Assembly (NCBI RefSeq): GCF_009755725.1
Contig: NZ_CP046619.1
Location: 2,418,001 to 2,482,000, forward strand
Reading direction: 5' to 3'
DNA from: Diaminobutyricimonas sp. LJ205
GTDB taxonomy: Bacteria; Actinomycetota; Actinomycetes; Actinomycetales; Microbacteriaceae
Length of the DNA stretch: 64,000 nucleotides
Positions 50,437-59,055 of this stretch are shown piece after piece (the first letter of the stretch is position 1; each line of letters opens with the position of its first letter). The position numbers and the translations under genes were made by a program. A model generated the notes under the pieces. It was not told the origin of the DNA, did no database searches, and saw only the letters and a list, made by a program, of their open reading frames with translations.

Positions 50437-52282
50437 GTCGGCGTCCCTCGCGCTCGCCGCTCGCCTGCGCGCTCTGGACGACGCCGAGCTGGAAGAGCTC
50501 ATCGTCTCGCGCGATGTTCGGGAGTCCGGCATCCGCGACTTCTTCGATCTCGCCGATGCCCTGCTCGACCGAACCTCGATCCAACGGGCGCTGGCGCGCC
50601 TGGACCGGCCGACGCTCGGCGCGATCGCCATGGTCGGCACGCTCGGTGCGCCGACGCTGCCGGATGTCGCGGCCCGACTGCCGCTCGACGACCTCACCGA
50701 GCGGCTGGCCGCCGCGGTGAAGCTGCAGCTGCTCGATGAAGACGCCGGCCGCTACCTCGTCTGGGAGCCGGTCACCGAACAGTTGCACGGCTGGCCCGAG
50801 GATGGGCTGCCCTCCACCGACGACCTGATCAAGGTGACCCCACCGGCTGCGCTCGATGCCGTCGCCGACGTCGATCGCGACGCCACTGACCGGGCCGCCG
50901 CCGACCGCGCGTTCGCGACGATCACCCAGATCGCTGAACTGCTCGCCGAGCTGGAGCGGCTGCCTGCCCGTCCGCTCGCCCGCGGCGGGCTCGGCCTGCC
51001 CGAGATGAAGCGGCTCGCCGAGGCGACCCAGGTGACGGTCGACGACGTGATGGCCCTGCACGACGTGGCCGAGCGCGCCGCACTGGTCGGACTGGACCGG
51101 CCGGGCTGGCTGCCCACCGAGGCGGCGCAGCGCTGGTTGCTCGCCCCCGCCAAGGAGCGTTGGGCTCTGCTTGCTCAGGCCTGGCTGTCGAACCTCGGCC
51201 CGGACGTGCGGCGCCTGCTCGCCGACCGTCCCCGGTCACGCTGGGGCGCCAGCCTCGGGGAGTACGTGAGCTGGCTGTATCCGGCCGGCAGCGACTGGAT
51301 GCAGGAACGCTCCCGCATCACGCGCCGCGACGCGGAACTGCTCGGCGTGGTCGCCGGCGAGGCCCCTAGCTCGGCAGGCACGCTGCTGATCACCGATGGG
51401 GCGGATGCCGCGTCCCGCGTCATGGGACCGTTGTTCCCCTCCGAGGTGGAGCGCGTCTACGTGCAACACGACCTCAGTGTCGTCTCGCCGGGGCCGCTCG
51501 CCCCGCACCTCGACGCCCGGCTGCGTGGCATTGCGGATGTTGAGCAGCGCGGCATCGCGGCGACCTACCGGATCAGTGGCTCGAGTCTCAGCCGCGGACT
51601 TGCCGCCGGTGAGTCGGCGGAGTCGATCCACGCAATGCTCGAGCAGCTGTCGCTGACCGGCATCCCGCAGCCCCTCGACTACCTGATCAAAGACACCGCC
51701 GCCAGGTTCGGCAGCCTGCGGGTCGCGCCGCTCGACGGCAGCGGCGAGCCCGGCTGGCCGGAGTATGGCCGGTTGAGCGCGGTGCGCTCGGATGACGAGC
51801 ACCTGCTCGGACTGGTCGCGGTGGACGTGTCGCTCGCCTCACTTGGCCTGGTGCGCGGCGGACCGAATCGGCTGCTCAGCCGGTTCGACCAGGGTGTCGT
51901 CTACTGGGCGATGCGTGAGGCGCACTACCCGGTGGTCGCCGAGGATGCGCACGGCACGCCGATCATCCTGCGACCGCGGCGGGCGACGCCTGCCGCGACC
52001 ACGCCTCCGCGAGGGGCGGCAGATCTGGTGGCGGCGTTGCGCGCGTCGACCCTGGGAGAACCGACCGAGACCGGGAAGGCCTGGCTGGCACGACAGCTGG
52101 ATGTGGCAATCAAGGGCCGGCTGACCGTAACCGTGAGCGTGCGCATGCCCGACGGACGCGACGTGGACTACCTGCTGGAACCGACCGGCCTGGCCGGCGG
52201 ACGCCTGCGTGGCCGAGACCGCCTCGCCGACCTGGAGCGCACCCTCCCGCTGTCCCACATCACCGCCGTCTCCCCCTCGTAG
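50423..52282 (+). CDS. Helicase-associated protein, XPB partner type
   Basis: 619 residues, ATG start overlapping the previous stop. It opens with ASLALAARLRALDDAELEEL; repeated helical, winged-helix-like segments follow. The C-terminal part resembles the helicase-associated (Helicase_C_3/XPB-Ssl2) domain, with GVVYWAMREAHYPVVAEDAH and RMPDGRDVDYLLEPTGLAGG. No Walker motif is present, so it is not a helicase by itself. In Actinobacteria this gene precedes an XPB helicase gene, which here lies 550 nt downstream beyond repeats. A role in repair or transcription-coupled DNA opening is inferred. Confidence 0.75.
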   Translation: MPAGRSASLALAARLRALDDAELEELIVSRDVRESGIRDFFDLADALLDRTSIQRALARLDRPTLGAIAMVGTLGAPTLPDVAARLPLDDLTERLAAAVKLQLLDEDAGRYLVWEPVTEQLHGWPEDGLPSTDDLIKVTPPAALDAVADVDRDATDRAAADRAFATITQIAELLAELERLPARPLARGGLGLPEMKRLAEATQVTVDDVMALHDVAERAALVGLDRPGWLPTEAAQRWLLAPAKERWALLAQAWLSNLGPDVRRLLADRPRSRWGASLGEYVSWLYPAGSDWMQERSRITRRDAELLGVVAGEAPSSAGTLLITDGADAASRVMGPLFPSEVERVYVQHDLSVVSPGPLAPHLDARLRGIADVEQRGIAATYRISGSSLSRGLAAGESAESIHAMLEQLSLTGIPQPLDYLIKDTAARFGSLRVAPLDGSGEPGWPEYGRLSAVRSDDEHLLGLVAVDVSLASLGLVRGGPNRLLSRFDQGVVYWAMREAHYPVVAEDAHGTPIILRPRRATPAATTPPRGAADLVAALRASTLGEPTETGKAWLARQLDVAIKGRLTVTVSVRMPDGRDVDYLLEPTGLAGGRLRGRDRLADLERTLPLSHITAVSPS

Positions 52283-52299
52283 CGCTCCTTCGCCTTACC

Positions 52300-52346
52300 C
52301 GCTGATTGAGGAGCGCGCGACGAAGTCGCCCGCGTCTCGAAACCAC
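52300..52346 (+). repeat. Diverged GATTGAGGAGCGC...GTCTCGAAA repeat
   Basis: Shares both ends of the dispersed repeat (GCTGATTGAGGAGCGC and CGCGTCTCGAAAC), but the core is replaced by GCGACGAAGTCGCC. The same core variant, reversed, is at 28972. Confidence 0.7.
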
Positions 52347-52372
52347 CCGACGCCGGCGTCCCGCCTCCGCTC

Positions 52373-52450
52373 GGGCGGACTTCGGTGCCTCGGGAGGTGA
52401 ATTCCGGCAAAATCGTCCTCCCGAGCCGCTGAACTCCGCCCGACATGCGG
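52373..52450. repeat. 78-bp palindromic element, copy 1
   Basis: 74 of 78 positions equal the copy at 52620-52697. The ends are complementary (GGGCGGA/TCCGCCC), and an inner pair CTCGGGAGG/CCTCCCGAG makes a two-tier hairpin. It looks like a REP or non-autonomous mobile element. Confidence 0.8.
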
Positions 52451-52619
52451 GTAACCGGTGTCGCGGGGATGCGACATCTGCCCAAACAGGTCCTGCGGAT
52501 CCGACTCGCCAGAAAAGGCCCATCATTCACAGAACCATGGGCGGAATTTGGCGAGTCGATTCGTCCGCGCCGCCTTTGCTCGACACCCGCCGGCGGCTCC
52601 CACTTTTCGGCAACTGCTT

Positions 52620-52697
52620 GGGCGGACTTCGGTGCCTCAGAAGGTGAATTCGGGCGAAATCGTCCTCCCGAGCCGCTGAACTCCGCCCGACATGCGG
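52620..52697. repeat. 78-bp palindromic element, copy 2
   Basis: Direct repeat of 52373-52450, 247 bp on. The outer arms are intact; the inner stem is weakened (CTCAGAAGG). Between the copies GACTCGCCA (52503-52511) and TGGCGAGTC (52549-52557) form another hairpin. A diverged GTTTCGAGAC repeat piece follows at about 52746. Confidence 0.8.
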
Positions 52698-52831
52698 ATC
52701 CCGGTTGTCGTGGGCGTGACATCCGCGCTTCACCACCTCCACACGGTTTCGAGACCCGTCTCTCGCTGCGCGCGCTGCGCTCCGGGGCCGCCGAGGAGCA
52801 CCCAAAACGGGCCGCGCTAGACTGGCCTGTT

Positions 52832-54478
52832 ATGACTGACGGCCCCCTGATTGTGCAGAGCGACCGTACTGTGCTGCTTGAGGTGGCGCATCCGCTGGCC
52901 GACGACGCCCGCCACGACCTCGCGATCTTCGCCGAACTCGAGCGCGCGCCGGAGCACATCCACACCTACCGGATCACCCGACTCGGCCTCTGGAATGCCC
53001 GCGCCGCCGGCCACGAAGCCGCGGACATGCTCGGGACCCTCGAGAAGTACAGCAAGTTCCCGATTCCGCAGAGCGTCTCGGTCGACATCACCGAGACCGT
53101 CGGACGCTACGGCCGGCTCGTCATCGAACGTGACGGTGACGGCGTGCTCACGCTGACGGCGACGGATGCCGCGGTCCTCAGTGAGATCACCCGGGCGAAG
53201 AAGGTCGCGGAGCTGTTGTTCGAGAAGCGCGGCCCGAACACCTACGTCATCCAGCCCTGGGCACGCGGCGAGATCAAGCAGCAACTGCTGAAACTCGGCT
53301 GGCCGGCCGAGGACCTCGCCGGCTACACCCCTGGCACGCCGCACGAGATCGCACTGGACGAGTCCGGTTGGCAGCTGCGCCCGTACCAGGAGAAGGCTGT
53401 GACCAACTTCTTCGAGCACGGCTCGGGCGTGGTGGTGCTGCCCTGTGGCGCGGGGAAGACCCTGGTCGGTGCCGGCGCGATGGCGACCGCCAAGACCACG
53501 ACGCTGATCCTGGTCACCAACACGGTGTCCGCGCGGCAGTGGCGCTCCGAACTGCTCAAGCGCACGAGCCTCACCGAGGACGAGATCGGCGAGTACTCGG
53601 GTCAGGCCAAGGAGATCAAGCCGGTCACGATCGCGACCTACCAGATCCTCACCGCCCGCCGGAAGGGTCACTACGCCCACCTCGCCCTGCTTGACGCGCT
53701 GGACTGGGGACTCATCGTCTACGACGAGGTGCACCTGCTGCCCGCGCCGGTGTTCAAGCTCACCGCCGACCTCCAGGCCCGCCGGCGGCTCGGGCTCACC
53801 GCGACGCTCGTCCGCGAGGACGGCCGTGAGGGCGACGTGTTCAGCCTGATCGGTCCCAAGCGGTTCGACGCCCCTTGGAAGCAGATCGAGGCGCAGGGCT
53901 TCATCTCCCCGGCATCCTGCTACGAAGTGCGCATCGACCTGCCGCAGCAGGAACGACTCGAGTACGCGGCATCCGCCGACGACGCCCGCTACCGGCTGGC
54001 CGCGACCGCGCCGGCGAAGCTGGAGGTCGTCAAGCAACTGGTCGCCAAGCACGACGGCGAACGGATCCTGGTGATCGGCCAGTACCTCGACCAGATCGAT
54101 GAACTCGCCGAGGCGCTGGATGCCCCGCAGCTGACCGGCAGCACGCCGATCACCGAGCGGGAAGAGCTGTACCAACAGTTCCGCGACGGCGAGATCACCG
54201 TGCTGGTGGTATCGAAGGTGGCGAACTTCTCGGTCGACCTGCCCGAGGCGACGGTCGCGATTCAGGTGTCCGGCTCGTTCGGTTCACGCCAGGAAGAGGC
54301 GCAGCGTCTTGGTCGGCTGTTGCGTCCGAAGGAGAGCGGACTGCCCGCCCACTTCTACACGCTGGTCGCCCGGGACACCGTCGACCAGGAGTTCGCGCAG
54401 AACCGGCAGCGCTTCCTCGCCGAGCAGGGCTACTCGTATGAGATCCTCGACGCGCACGCCCTCGCAACCGTCGCTTGA
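52832..54478 (+). CDS. XPB/Rad25-type DNA repair helicase
   Basis: 548 residues from the ATG at 52832; TAGACT 9 nt upstream again implies a leaderless mRNA. Superfamily 2 motifs in order: Walker A VLPCGAGKTLVGAGA (about 210), motif II VYDEVHLLPA, motif III LTATLVREDG, motif V NFSVDLPEATVAIQVS and motif VI EEAQRLGRLLRP. An N-terminal domain (1-150) carries the damage-recognition-like fold. It unwinds DNA 3' to 5' and is thought to act in repair or transcription. The upstream partner gene is at 50423. Confidence 0.92.
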   Translation: MTDGPLIVQSDRTVLLEVAHPLADDARHDLAIFAELERAPEHIHTYRITRLGLWNARAAGHEAADMLGTLEKYSKFPIPQSVSVDITETVGRYGRLVIERDGDGVLTLTATDAAVLSEITRAKKVAELLFEKRGPNTYVIQPWARGEIKQQLLKLGWPAEDLAGYTPGTPHEIALDESGWQLRPYQEKAVTNFFEHGSGVVVLPCGAGKTLVGAGAMATAKTTTLILVTNTVSARQWRSELLKRTSLTEDEIGEYSGQAKEIKPVTIATYQILTARRKGHYAHLALLDALDWGLIVYDEVHLLPAPVFKLTADLQARRRLGLTATLVREDGREGDVFSLIGPKRFDAPWKQIEAQGFISPASCYEVRIDLPQQERLEYAASADDARYRLAATAPAKLEVVKQLVAKHDGERILVIGQYLDQIDELAEALDAPQLTGSTPITEREELYQQFRDGEITVLVVSKVANFSVDLPEATVAIQVSGSFGSRQEEAQRLGRLLRPKESGLPAHFYTLVARDTVDQEFAQNRQRFLAEQGYSYEILDAHALATVA

Positions 54479-54521
54479 CCCAGTTTGGGTGGGAGCGGGT
54501 GATGCACGGCGTCGACCCCTC

Positions 54522-54559
54522 CGTTTTTGCAATGTCACTCTGAAGTGACACAGCAAAAA
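54522..54559. repeat. Palindromic element GTTTTTGCAATGTCAC, copy 2
   Basis: TTTTTGC, then TGTCACT-CTGA-AGTGACA, then GCAAAAA. Arms are complementary over most of 16 bp. The GTTTTTGCAATGTCAC lead-in equals that of copy 1 at 5797. Located 44 nt after the XPB stop; a terminator role is possible. Confidence 0.7.
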
Positions 54560-54604
54560 AGCACTACCGCCCTCCGAAATTCCGGGGGGGGCCAGGGTTC
54601 GTTT

Positions 54605-54697
54605 CTCAACAGTCGCGTCACTCGCTCGCGGCTCCCTTCAACCAGGGGATTTTCGAGACGCGTCACTCGCTGCGCTCGCGGCGCTCCTCAATCGGCG
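54605..54697 (-). repeat. Two adjacent reversed GAGGAGCGC...GTCTCGAAA repeats
   Basis: 54651-54694 carries the 36-nt core exactly, reversed. 54605-54648 is a shortened version (TCTCAACAGTCGCGTC...CTTCAACCAGG). The first overlaps the end of the next gene: its TGA supplies that gene's stop codon. Confidence 0.75.
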
Positions 54698-55449
54698 GAG
54701 CGATCCCGCAGGTAGCGCAGCAGCAGGGTGCCGTCGTCGGCGGCGAGCGCGTGGGCCAGCGACATCCGCGTTGGCACGACCGCTCCCCCGTCGACGATCC
54801 GGCGCACCGTGCCACCCTCCAGCCGCGGACTCAGCGTCAGGCACAGCTCGTCGAGCACGCCGGCCTCGATCAGCGAGCCGAGCAGGTGCGGGCCTCCCTC
54901 GGAGTGCACCTGCGGCAGTCCCCGGGCGACCAGTTCCGCGCGCATCAGTCGAGGATCGACCGCGGATGCCCCGGCATCGAGCACCTCGGCCACCGAGGCG
55001 AGCTCGGCCCGATGCTCTAACGGCGCCGACTCCGCCGTGAACACCAGAGGCCGCACCGGAGCATCCGTGAACACTCCGAGCCCAGGGTCGAGATCCAGCT
55101 TTGCCGAGACGATCGCCACCACCGGGTGCGGGCTCAGCCCCTGCGACACCCGCCAGTCACGCCCCCGCGAGCGCAGCAGTGACCCCGCGTATCCCTCGGC
55201 GCGCACCGTGCCGGCGCCGACCACGATCACATCCGCCAGCCACCGCAGCAGCTGGAACACGCGCTTGTCGGCGGGGGTTCCGAGCCCCTCTGAGTGCCCA
55301 TCGTGGGTCGCCGCGCCGTCCGCACTGGAGACGAAGTTCGCGCGCACCCACGGCGTCGCCCGATCCGCAACCGCAACCGCATACCAGCCGAGCACGTCGT
55401 CATCGCTGGCGACATCCGCCGCCCCTTGCAGCCTGCGGATCTCACTCAT
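54688..55449 (-). CDS. RibD C-terminal/pyrimidine reductase-type dihydrofolate-reductase-fold protein
   Basis: 253 residues. NADPH fold: WVRANFVSSADGAATHDGHS gives the substrate loop, VIVVGAGTVRAEGYAGSLLR is the RibD-like motif, HSEGGPHLLGSLIEAGVLDE the glycine loop, and ELCLTLSPRLEGG follows. It is shorter than bifunctional RibD and lacks the deaminase half, so it fits 5-amino-6-uracil reductase or a related NADPH reductase. Its ATG overlaps folP by 8 nt, making it the last gene of the folE operon. The stop codon comes from a dispersed repeat. Confidence 0.85.
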   Translation of the reverse strand: MSEIRRLQGAADVASDDDVLGWYAVAVADRATPWVRANFVSSADGAATHDGHSEGLGTPADKRVFQLLRWLADVIVVGAGTVRAEGYAGSLLRSRGRDWRVSQGLSPHPVVAIVSAKLDLDPGLGVFTDAPVRPLVFTAESAPLEHRAELASVAEVLDAGASAVDPRLMRAELVARGLPQVHSEGGPHLLGSLIEAGVLDELCLTLSPRLEGGTVRRIVDGGAVVPTRMSLAHALAADDGTLLLRYLRDRSAD

Positions 55450-56426
55450 TGCCGTCCCCCATGTTGTGCCGCAGCAGGGCAGGTTCGCGCCAGCCGAGGA
55501 TGCCCTCCACCATACGCATCGCGTCTACGGTCGGTGCGACCTCATGCACACGCACGATCCGCGCGCCCTGCAGCACGCAGGCGACGGCCGCGGCGAGCGA
55601 CCCGGCCAGCCGCTCCCCGATCGGTCGGCCGAGGGTCTCGCCAATGAAGTCCTTGTTCGAGAGCGCGACCAGGGTCGGCAACCCGAGCGCACAGATCTCG
55701 CCGAGCCGCCGGCTCAGCTCGAGCGAGTGCCGGGTGGTTCTTGTTCAGGTCGTGACCGGGATCCACCACGATCCGCTCCTCGGGCACCCCGAGCGCCACC
55801 GCGAGTTCCACTCGGGAGCGCAGGAAGCCCGACACTTCGGCGGCGACATCCGCGTACTCCGGCCGCGGATAGGCCGTCCTCGGCCGGGCGAGCGAGTGCG
55901 CGATCACGAGTGTCGCGTCGCTGTCGGCGACCACGTGGGCCAGCTCGGGATCGCTCAGCCCGGTGGTGTCGTTGATCACCGAGGCTCCGGCCACGATCGC
56001 CTGCCGCGCGACCGCGGTATGGAAGGTATCGACCGAGATGACGACATCGGATGCCTCGTGCACCGCCCGCACCAGCGGGAGCACCCGCTCGGCCTCGACT
56101 TCGACGGGCACCGGCGCCCCGGGAGCGAACTTCACCCCGCCGATGTCCACCCAGTCGGCTCCGTCACCGACCGCGGCCAACGCCGCCTCGACCGCCCGGT
56201 CAAGAGCGAACGTGCGGCCGCGGTCGTAAAAGGAGTCCGGCGTGCGGTTCACGATCGCCATCACAGCGATCTGCCGGTCGAAGTCGAACTCACGCGCGCC
56301 GATCGTCCGAACCGGCGAGCGCAGCACCGGTGACCGCAGCACGGGCGAGCCCGGCACCGGCGAGAGCAGCGCGGAACCCTGCAGCCCGACCGGCCCCGCT
56401 GCCTCTCCCACCGCCGGCAGGGTCAC
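55442..56426 (-). pseudogene. folP: Dihydropteroate synthase gene with a one-base frameshift
   Basis: Frame 1 starts at 56426, has an odd repetitive head (LLSPVPGSPVLRSPVLRSPV), then the DHPS core: IVNRTPDSFYDRGRTFALDR, GADWVDIGGVKFAPG, ISVDTFHTAVARQAI, GASVINDTTGLSDPE and IVVDPGHDLNKN. It then leaves the family. The continuation TRHSLELSRRLGEICALGLP and LVALSNKDFIGETLGRPIGE lies one base over, because of an extra C after AAGAAC near 55736. DHPS condenses pteridine with p-aminobenzoate. Either the gene is broken and another folP exists, or the base is an error. Confidence 0.85.
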
Positions 56427-57655
56427 GCCGCCAACACTTCTTCAAGCGGCACCGCCGGATCGCTCAGGCGCGCGGCATCCACCTGCCGACCCGAGCGAAT
56501 CAGGTTCTGCACCTGCTCGTTCACATCCCAGACATTGACGTTCATGCCCGCGACGACGCGATCGCCAGCGAGCCAGAAGGCGATGAACTCGCGAGCGTCG
56601 ACGTCGCCGCGGTACACGAGGCGGGCGTCGCCGGTGAGCGGCGGGTAGCCCGAGTACTCCATGCCGAGGTCGTACTGGTCGGTGTAGAAGTACGGGATGT
56701 CATCGAACACCACGCGCTGGCCGAGCATCGACCGGGCGGCCACCCGGCCGCTGGCGCGCGCATTGGCCCAGTGTTCGTTGCGCATCCGCTGCCCGATTAC
56801 CGGGTGATAGGCGTTCGCCACGTCGCCGGCGGCGAAAATGTCCGGGTCGCTGCTGGCCAATGTCTCGTCGACGAGCACGCCATTGGACACCGCGAGCCCG
56901 CCTGCTTCGGCGAGCGCCGTGTTCGGAATCGCACCCACGCCGACGACAACGAGATCGGCGGGCAGCGTGCCGGCATCCGTGAGCACGCTGCTCACGCGCC
57001 CATCCTGTGAACTGAACTCGACGAGGTCGGCGGGCAGCCGGAATTCCACGCCGTTCTGCTCATGCAGCCGCTGGAACATGCCGCCGAGCTCGTCGCCGAG
57101 CGGCCCTTGCAACGGCACCGTCTCCCGGCCAATGGCGGTGACGTGGTTACCGTAGCCGCGCGCTGCGGCGGCGACCTCGAGCCCGATCCAGCCGGCGCCG
57201 ACCAGCACCACCTCGCGTCCGCCAACCTCAAGTTCCGAGCGCAGCCGTTCGCTGTCCTCGATCGTGCGCAGGTAGTGGATGCCGACGGCCCCAGATCCCG
57301 GCACCTCGACCCGGCGCGGGGAGGCTCCGGTGGCGAGCAGCAGCCGGTCGTAGCGCACGCTGCTCCCGTCATCGAGCGAGACCCGATGCGCGGGCGGATC
57401 GATCGCGGTGACCTTGGTCGCGGCATCCACGTCGATGTCGTGCTCGGCATACCAGGCGGCGGGATGCACGAACACGCTGTCGCGCTCGGCCTTGCCGAGG
57501 AAGTACTCCTTCGACAGCGGTGGCCGAATGTAGGGCAGGTGCGGTTCCGCGGCGAGCAGGCGGATGTCTCCGTCGAAGCCCTCCTTGCGCAGGGTGCCGG
57601 CGGCGCTCGCCCCGGCAAGTCCCCCGCCGATGATCACAAAGCTGGCGACGCTCAT
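56423..57655 (-). CDS. FAD/NAD(P)-dependent ferredoxin-reductase-type oxidoreductase
   Basis: 410 residues from the ATG at 57655, overlapping the folE stop as ATGA, and overlapping folP the same way. FVIIGGGLAGASAAGTLRKE is the FAD-binding GxGxxG, RPPLSKEYFLGKAERDSVFV the active loop of ferredoxin-reductase-like enzymes, VVLVGAGWIGLEVAAAARGY the NAD(P) site, and SDPDIFAAGDVANAYHPVIG the second FAD site. The C-terminal domain (GMNVNVWDVNEQVQNLIRSG) is of the reductase type. It transfers electrons from NAD(P)H to an iron-sulfur partner, perhaps a dioxygenase or P450; placing in a folate operon is unusual. Confidence 0.88.
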   Translation of the reverse strand: MSVASFVIIGGGLAGASAAGTLRKEGFDGDIRLLAAEPHLPYIRPPLSKEYFLGKAERDSVFVHPAAWYAEHDIDVDAATKVTAIDPPAHRVSLDDGSSVRYDRLLLATGASPRRVEVPGSGAVGIHYLRTIEDSERLRSELEVGGREVVLVGAGWIGLEVAAAARGYGNHVTAIGRETVPLQGPLGDELGGMFQRLHEQNGVEFRLPADLVEFSSQDGRVSSVLTDAGTLPADLVVVGVGAIPNTALAEAGGLAVSNGVLVDETLASSDPDIFAAGDVANAYHPVIGQRMRNEHWANARASGRVAARSMLGQRVVFDDIPYFYTDQYDLGMEYSGYPPLTGDARLVYRGDVDAREFIAFWLAGDRVVAGMNVNVWDVNEQVQNLIRSGRQVDAARLSDPAVPLEEVLAA

Positions 57656-58254
57656 GGCGCGACCTCCAATCCGAACTGGCGCCGGTGTGCTCCCGGCTGA
57701 GCAAGCGTTCCGAAAAAGGCGGACGTGACCGTGCTGGTGCCGGCCGCATGCACGCCACGCAGGGTCATGCACAGATGTTCGGCCTCGAGCACGACGCCCA
57801 CGCCGCGCGGCTGCACCTCGCGCTCGAACCACTCCGCGACCTGCCGGGTGAGCCGCTCCTGCACCTGCAGGTCGCGGCTGAAGTACTCCAGCACGCGCGC
57901 GACCTTCGACAACCCGAGCAACCGATCACCGGGCAGATAGCCGATGGTGGCGGTTCCACGGAACGGCAGCAGGTGATGCTCGCACAGGGACTGGAACGGG
58001 ATGTCTCGAACCAGCACCAACTCGTCGTAACCGTCGCTGTTCGGGAAAGTCGTCGCCGAGAACTCGACCGGCGAGGTCAGCTCGAGCAGGGCATCGACCA
58101 ACCGCCGCGGCGTCTCACGCAGGTTCTCGGTGTCCAGGTCGCGACCGAGCGCGGTGATCAAGTCGGCCGCGGCTGCAATCGCCCGATCGCGATCAACATC
58201 GGGCAGGGCCGGTTCGACCGCACGAAGCGCGGTGGTGGAACTGGTGATGGTCAT
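57652..58254 (-). CDS. folE: GTP cyclohydrolase I
   Basis: 200 residues. The active site zinc ligands are in FQSLCEHHLLPFRGTATIGY (Cys, His) and EAEHLCMTLRGVHAAGTSTV (Cys). GLSKVARVLEYFSRDLQVQE and RLTRQVAEWFEREVQPRGVG are the usual tunnel-fold helices. It opens GTP to 7,8-dihydroneopterin triphosphate, the first step of folate synthesis. First gene of a four-gene coupled operon (folE, oxidoreductase, folP, reductase), 90 nt from a divergent regulator. Confidence 0.95.
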   Translation of the reverse strand: MTITSSTTALRAVEPALPDVDRDRAIAAAADLITALGRDLDTENLRETPRRLVDALLELTSPVEFSATTFPNSDGYDELVLVRDIPFQSLCEHHLLPFRGTATIGYLPGDRLLGLSKVARVLEYFSRDLQVQERLTRQVAEWFEREVQPRGVGVVLEAEHLCMTLRGVHAAGTSTVTSAFFGTLAQPGAHRRQFGLEVAP

Positions 58255-58344
58255 CGCCGGACCTCTCTGTCGCGGATGAGGCCGACTCTACGACTGCCCT
58301 CTACTTAAGTCAACCAATCTTGTTTTTAGGCGTAGACTTGTCGC

Positions 58345-59004
58345 ATGGACCCCCGCACCCTGAGTCAGCGGATCACCGCCGTCGCGGCGCTCGACGACCC
58401 GGTGCGCCGCGCGGTGTTCGACCTCGTCGCCGCCACTGGGCATCCGATCCCGCGCGAAGAAGTGGCCACCGCCCTGGGCGTGCCTCGAAGCACGGCCGCG
58501 TTCCATTTGGAGCGACTCGTCACGGTAGGCCTGCTCGAGGTCGAGTTCCGCAGGCTCGGCTCATCGGGGCGACCATCAAAGCTCTACCGCCGCGCGAGCA
58601 CGGAACTCGCAGTGTCGGTGCCCAGTTCGTCCTACGGCTTGGCCGGCACCATCATGGCCGCGGCCATCGACGAGGCGCGCGACAGCGGCCAGCCCATCGA
58701 CGATGCACTGCACCGTGCGGCAACGCGGCTCGGAGAAACCCTGGGCCGCGAGTCGGGCGCCATCGAACCGGTACTCGAAAACACCGGATACGAGCCGATC
58801 CCCGACGACGAAGGCGGCTGGGACTTCGGTAATTGCCCGTTCCACCGGCTCGCCCGCGACCACACCGCGACGGTCTGCGGGATCAATGGCGCGTTCCTCG
58901 CCGGCGCGCTGGATGGCGCCTCGGATGACGAGCACACCGTCGACCCTCCCCGCCCGGAAGCGCGCTGTTGCGCCAGAGTCAGCGCCCAGCAGACGCGGAA
59001 GTAA
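58345..59004 (+). CDS. HTH regulator with C-terminal cysteine cluster
   Basis: 219 residues. The N-terminal winged helix (LDDPVRRAVFDLVAATGHPI, VATALGVPRSTAAFHLERLV) is of the ArsR/DeoR-like type, followed by GSSGRPSKLYRRAST. The C-terminal half contains NCPFHRLARDHTATVCGING and EARCCARVS, with cysteines placed like the SufR group of iron-sulfur-binding regulators. It may sense redox or iron-sulfur status. Divergent from the folE operon; TAGACT seven bases from the ATG suggests leaderless expression. Control of folE and the oxidoreductase is likely but inferred. Confidence 0.82.
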   Translation: MDPRTLSQRITAVAALDDPVRRAVFDLVAATGHPIPREEVATALGVPRSTAAFHLERLVTVGLLEVEFRRLGSSGRPSKLYRRASTELAVSVPSSSYGLAGTIMAAAIDEARDSGQPIDDALHRAATRLGETLGRESGAIEPVLENTGYEPIPDDEGGWDFGNCPFHRLARDHTATVCGINGAFLAGALDGASDDEHTVDPPRPEARCCARVSAQQTRK

Positions 59005-59055
59005 CACCCCAAGCGCACTCAGGAAAGATTCAGTCAACTCGCAGATACTGACTCG

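Noticed and set aside
52445..52831. Longer XPB protein
   Set aside because: The upstream frame runs through the 78-bp repeats and lacks family similarity; the ATG at 52832 has a well-placed -10 box.
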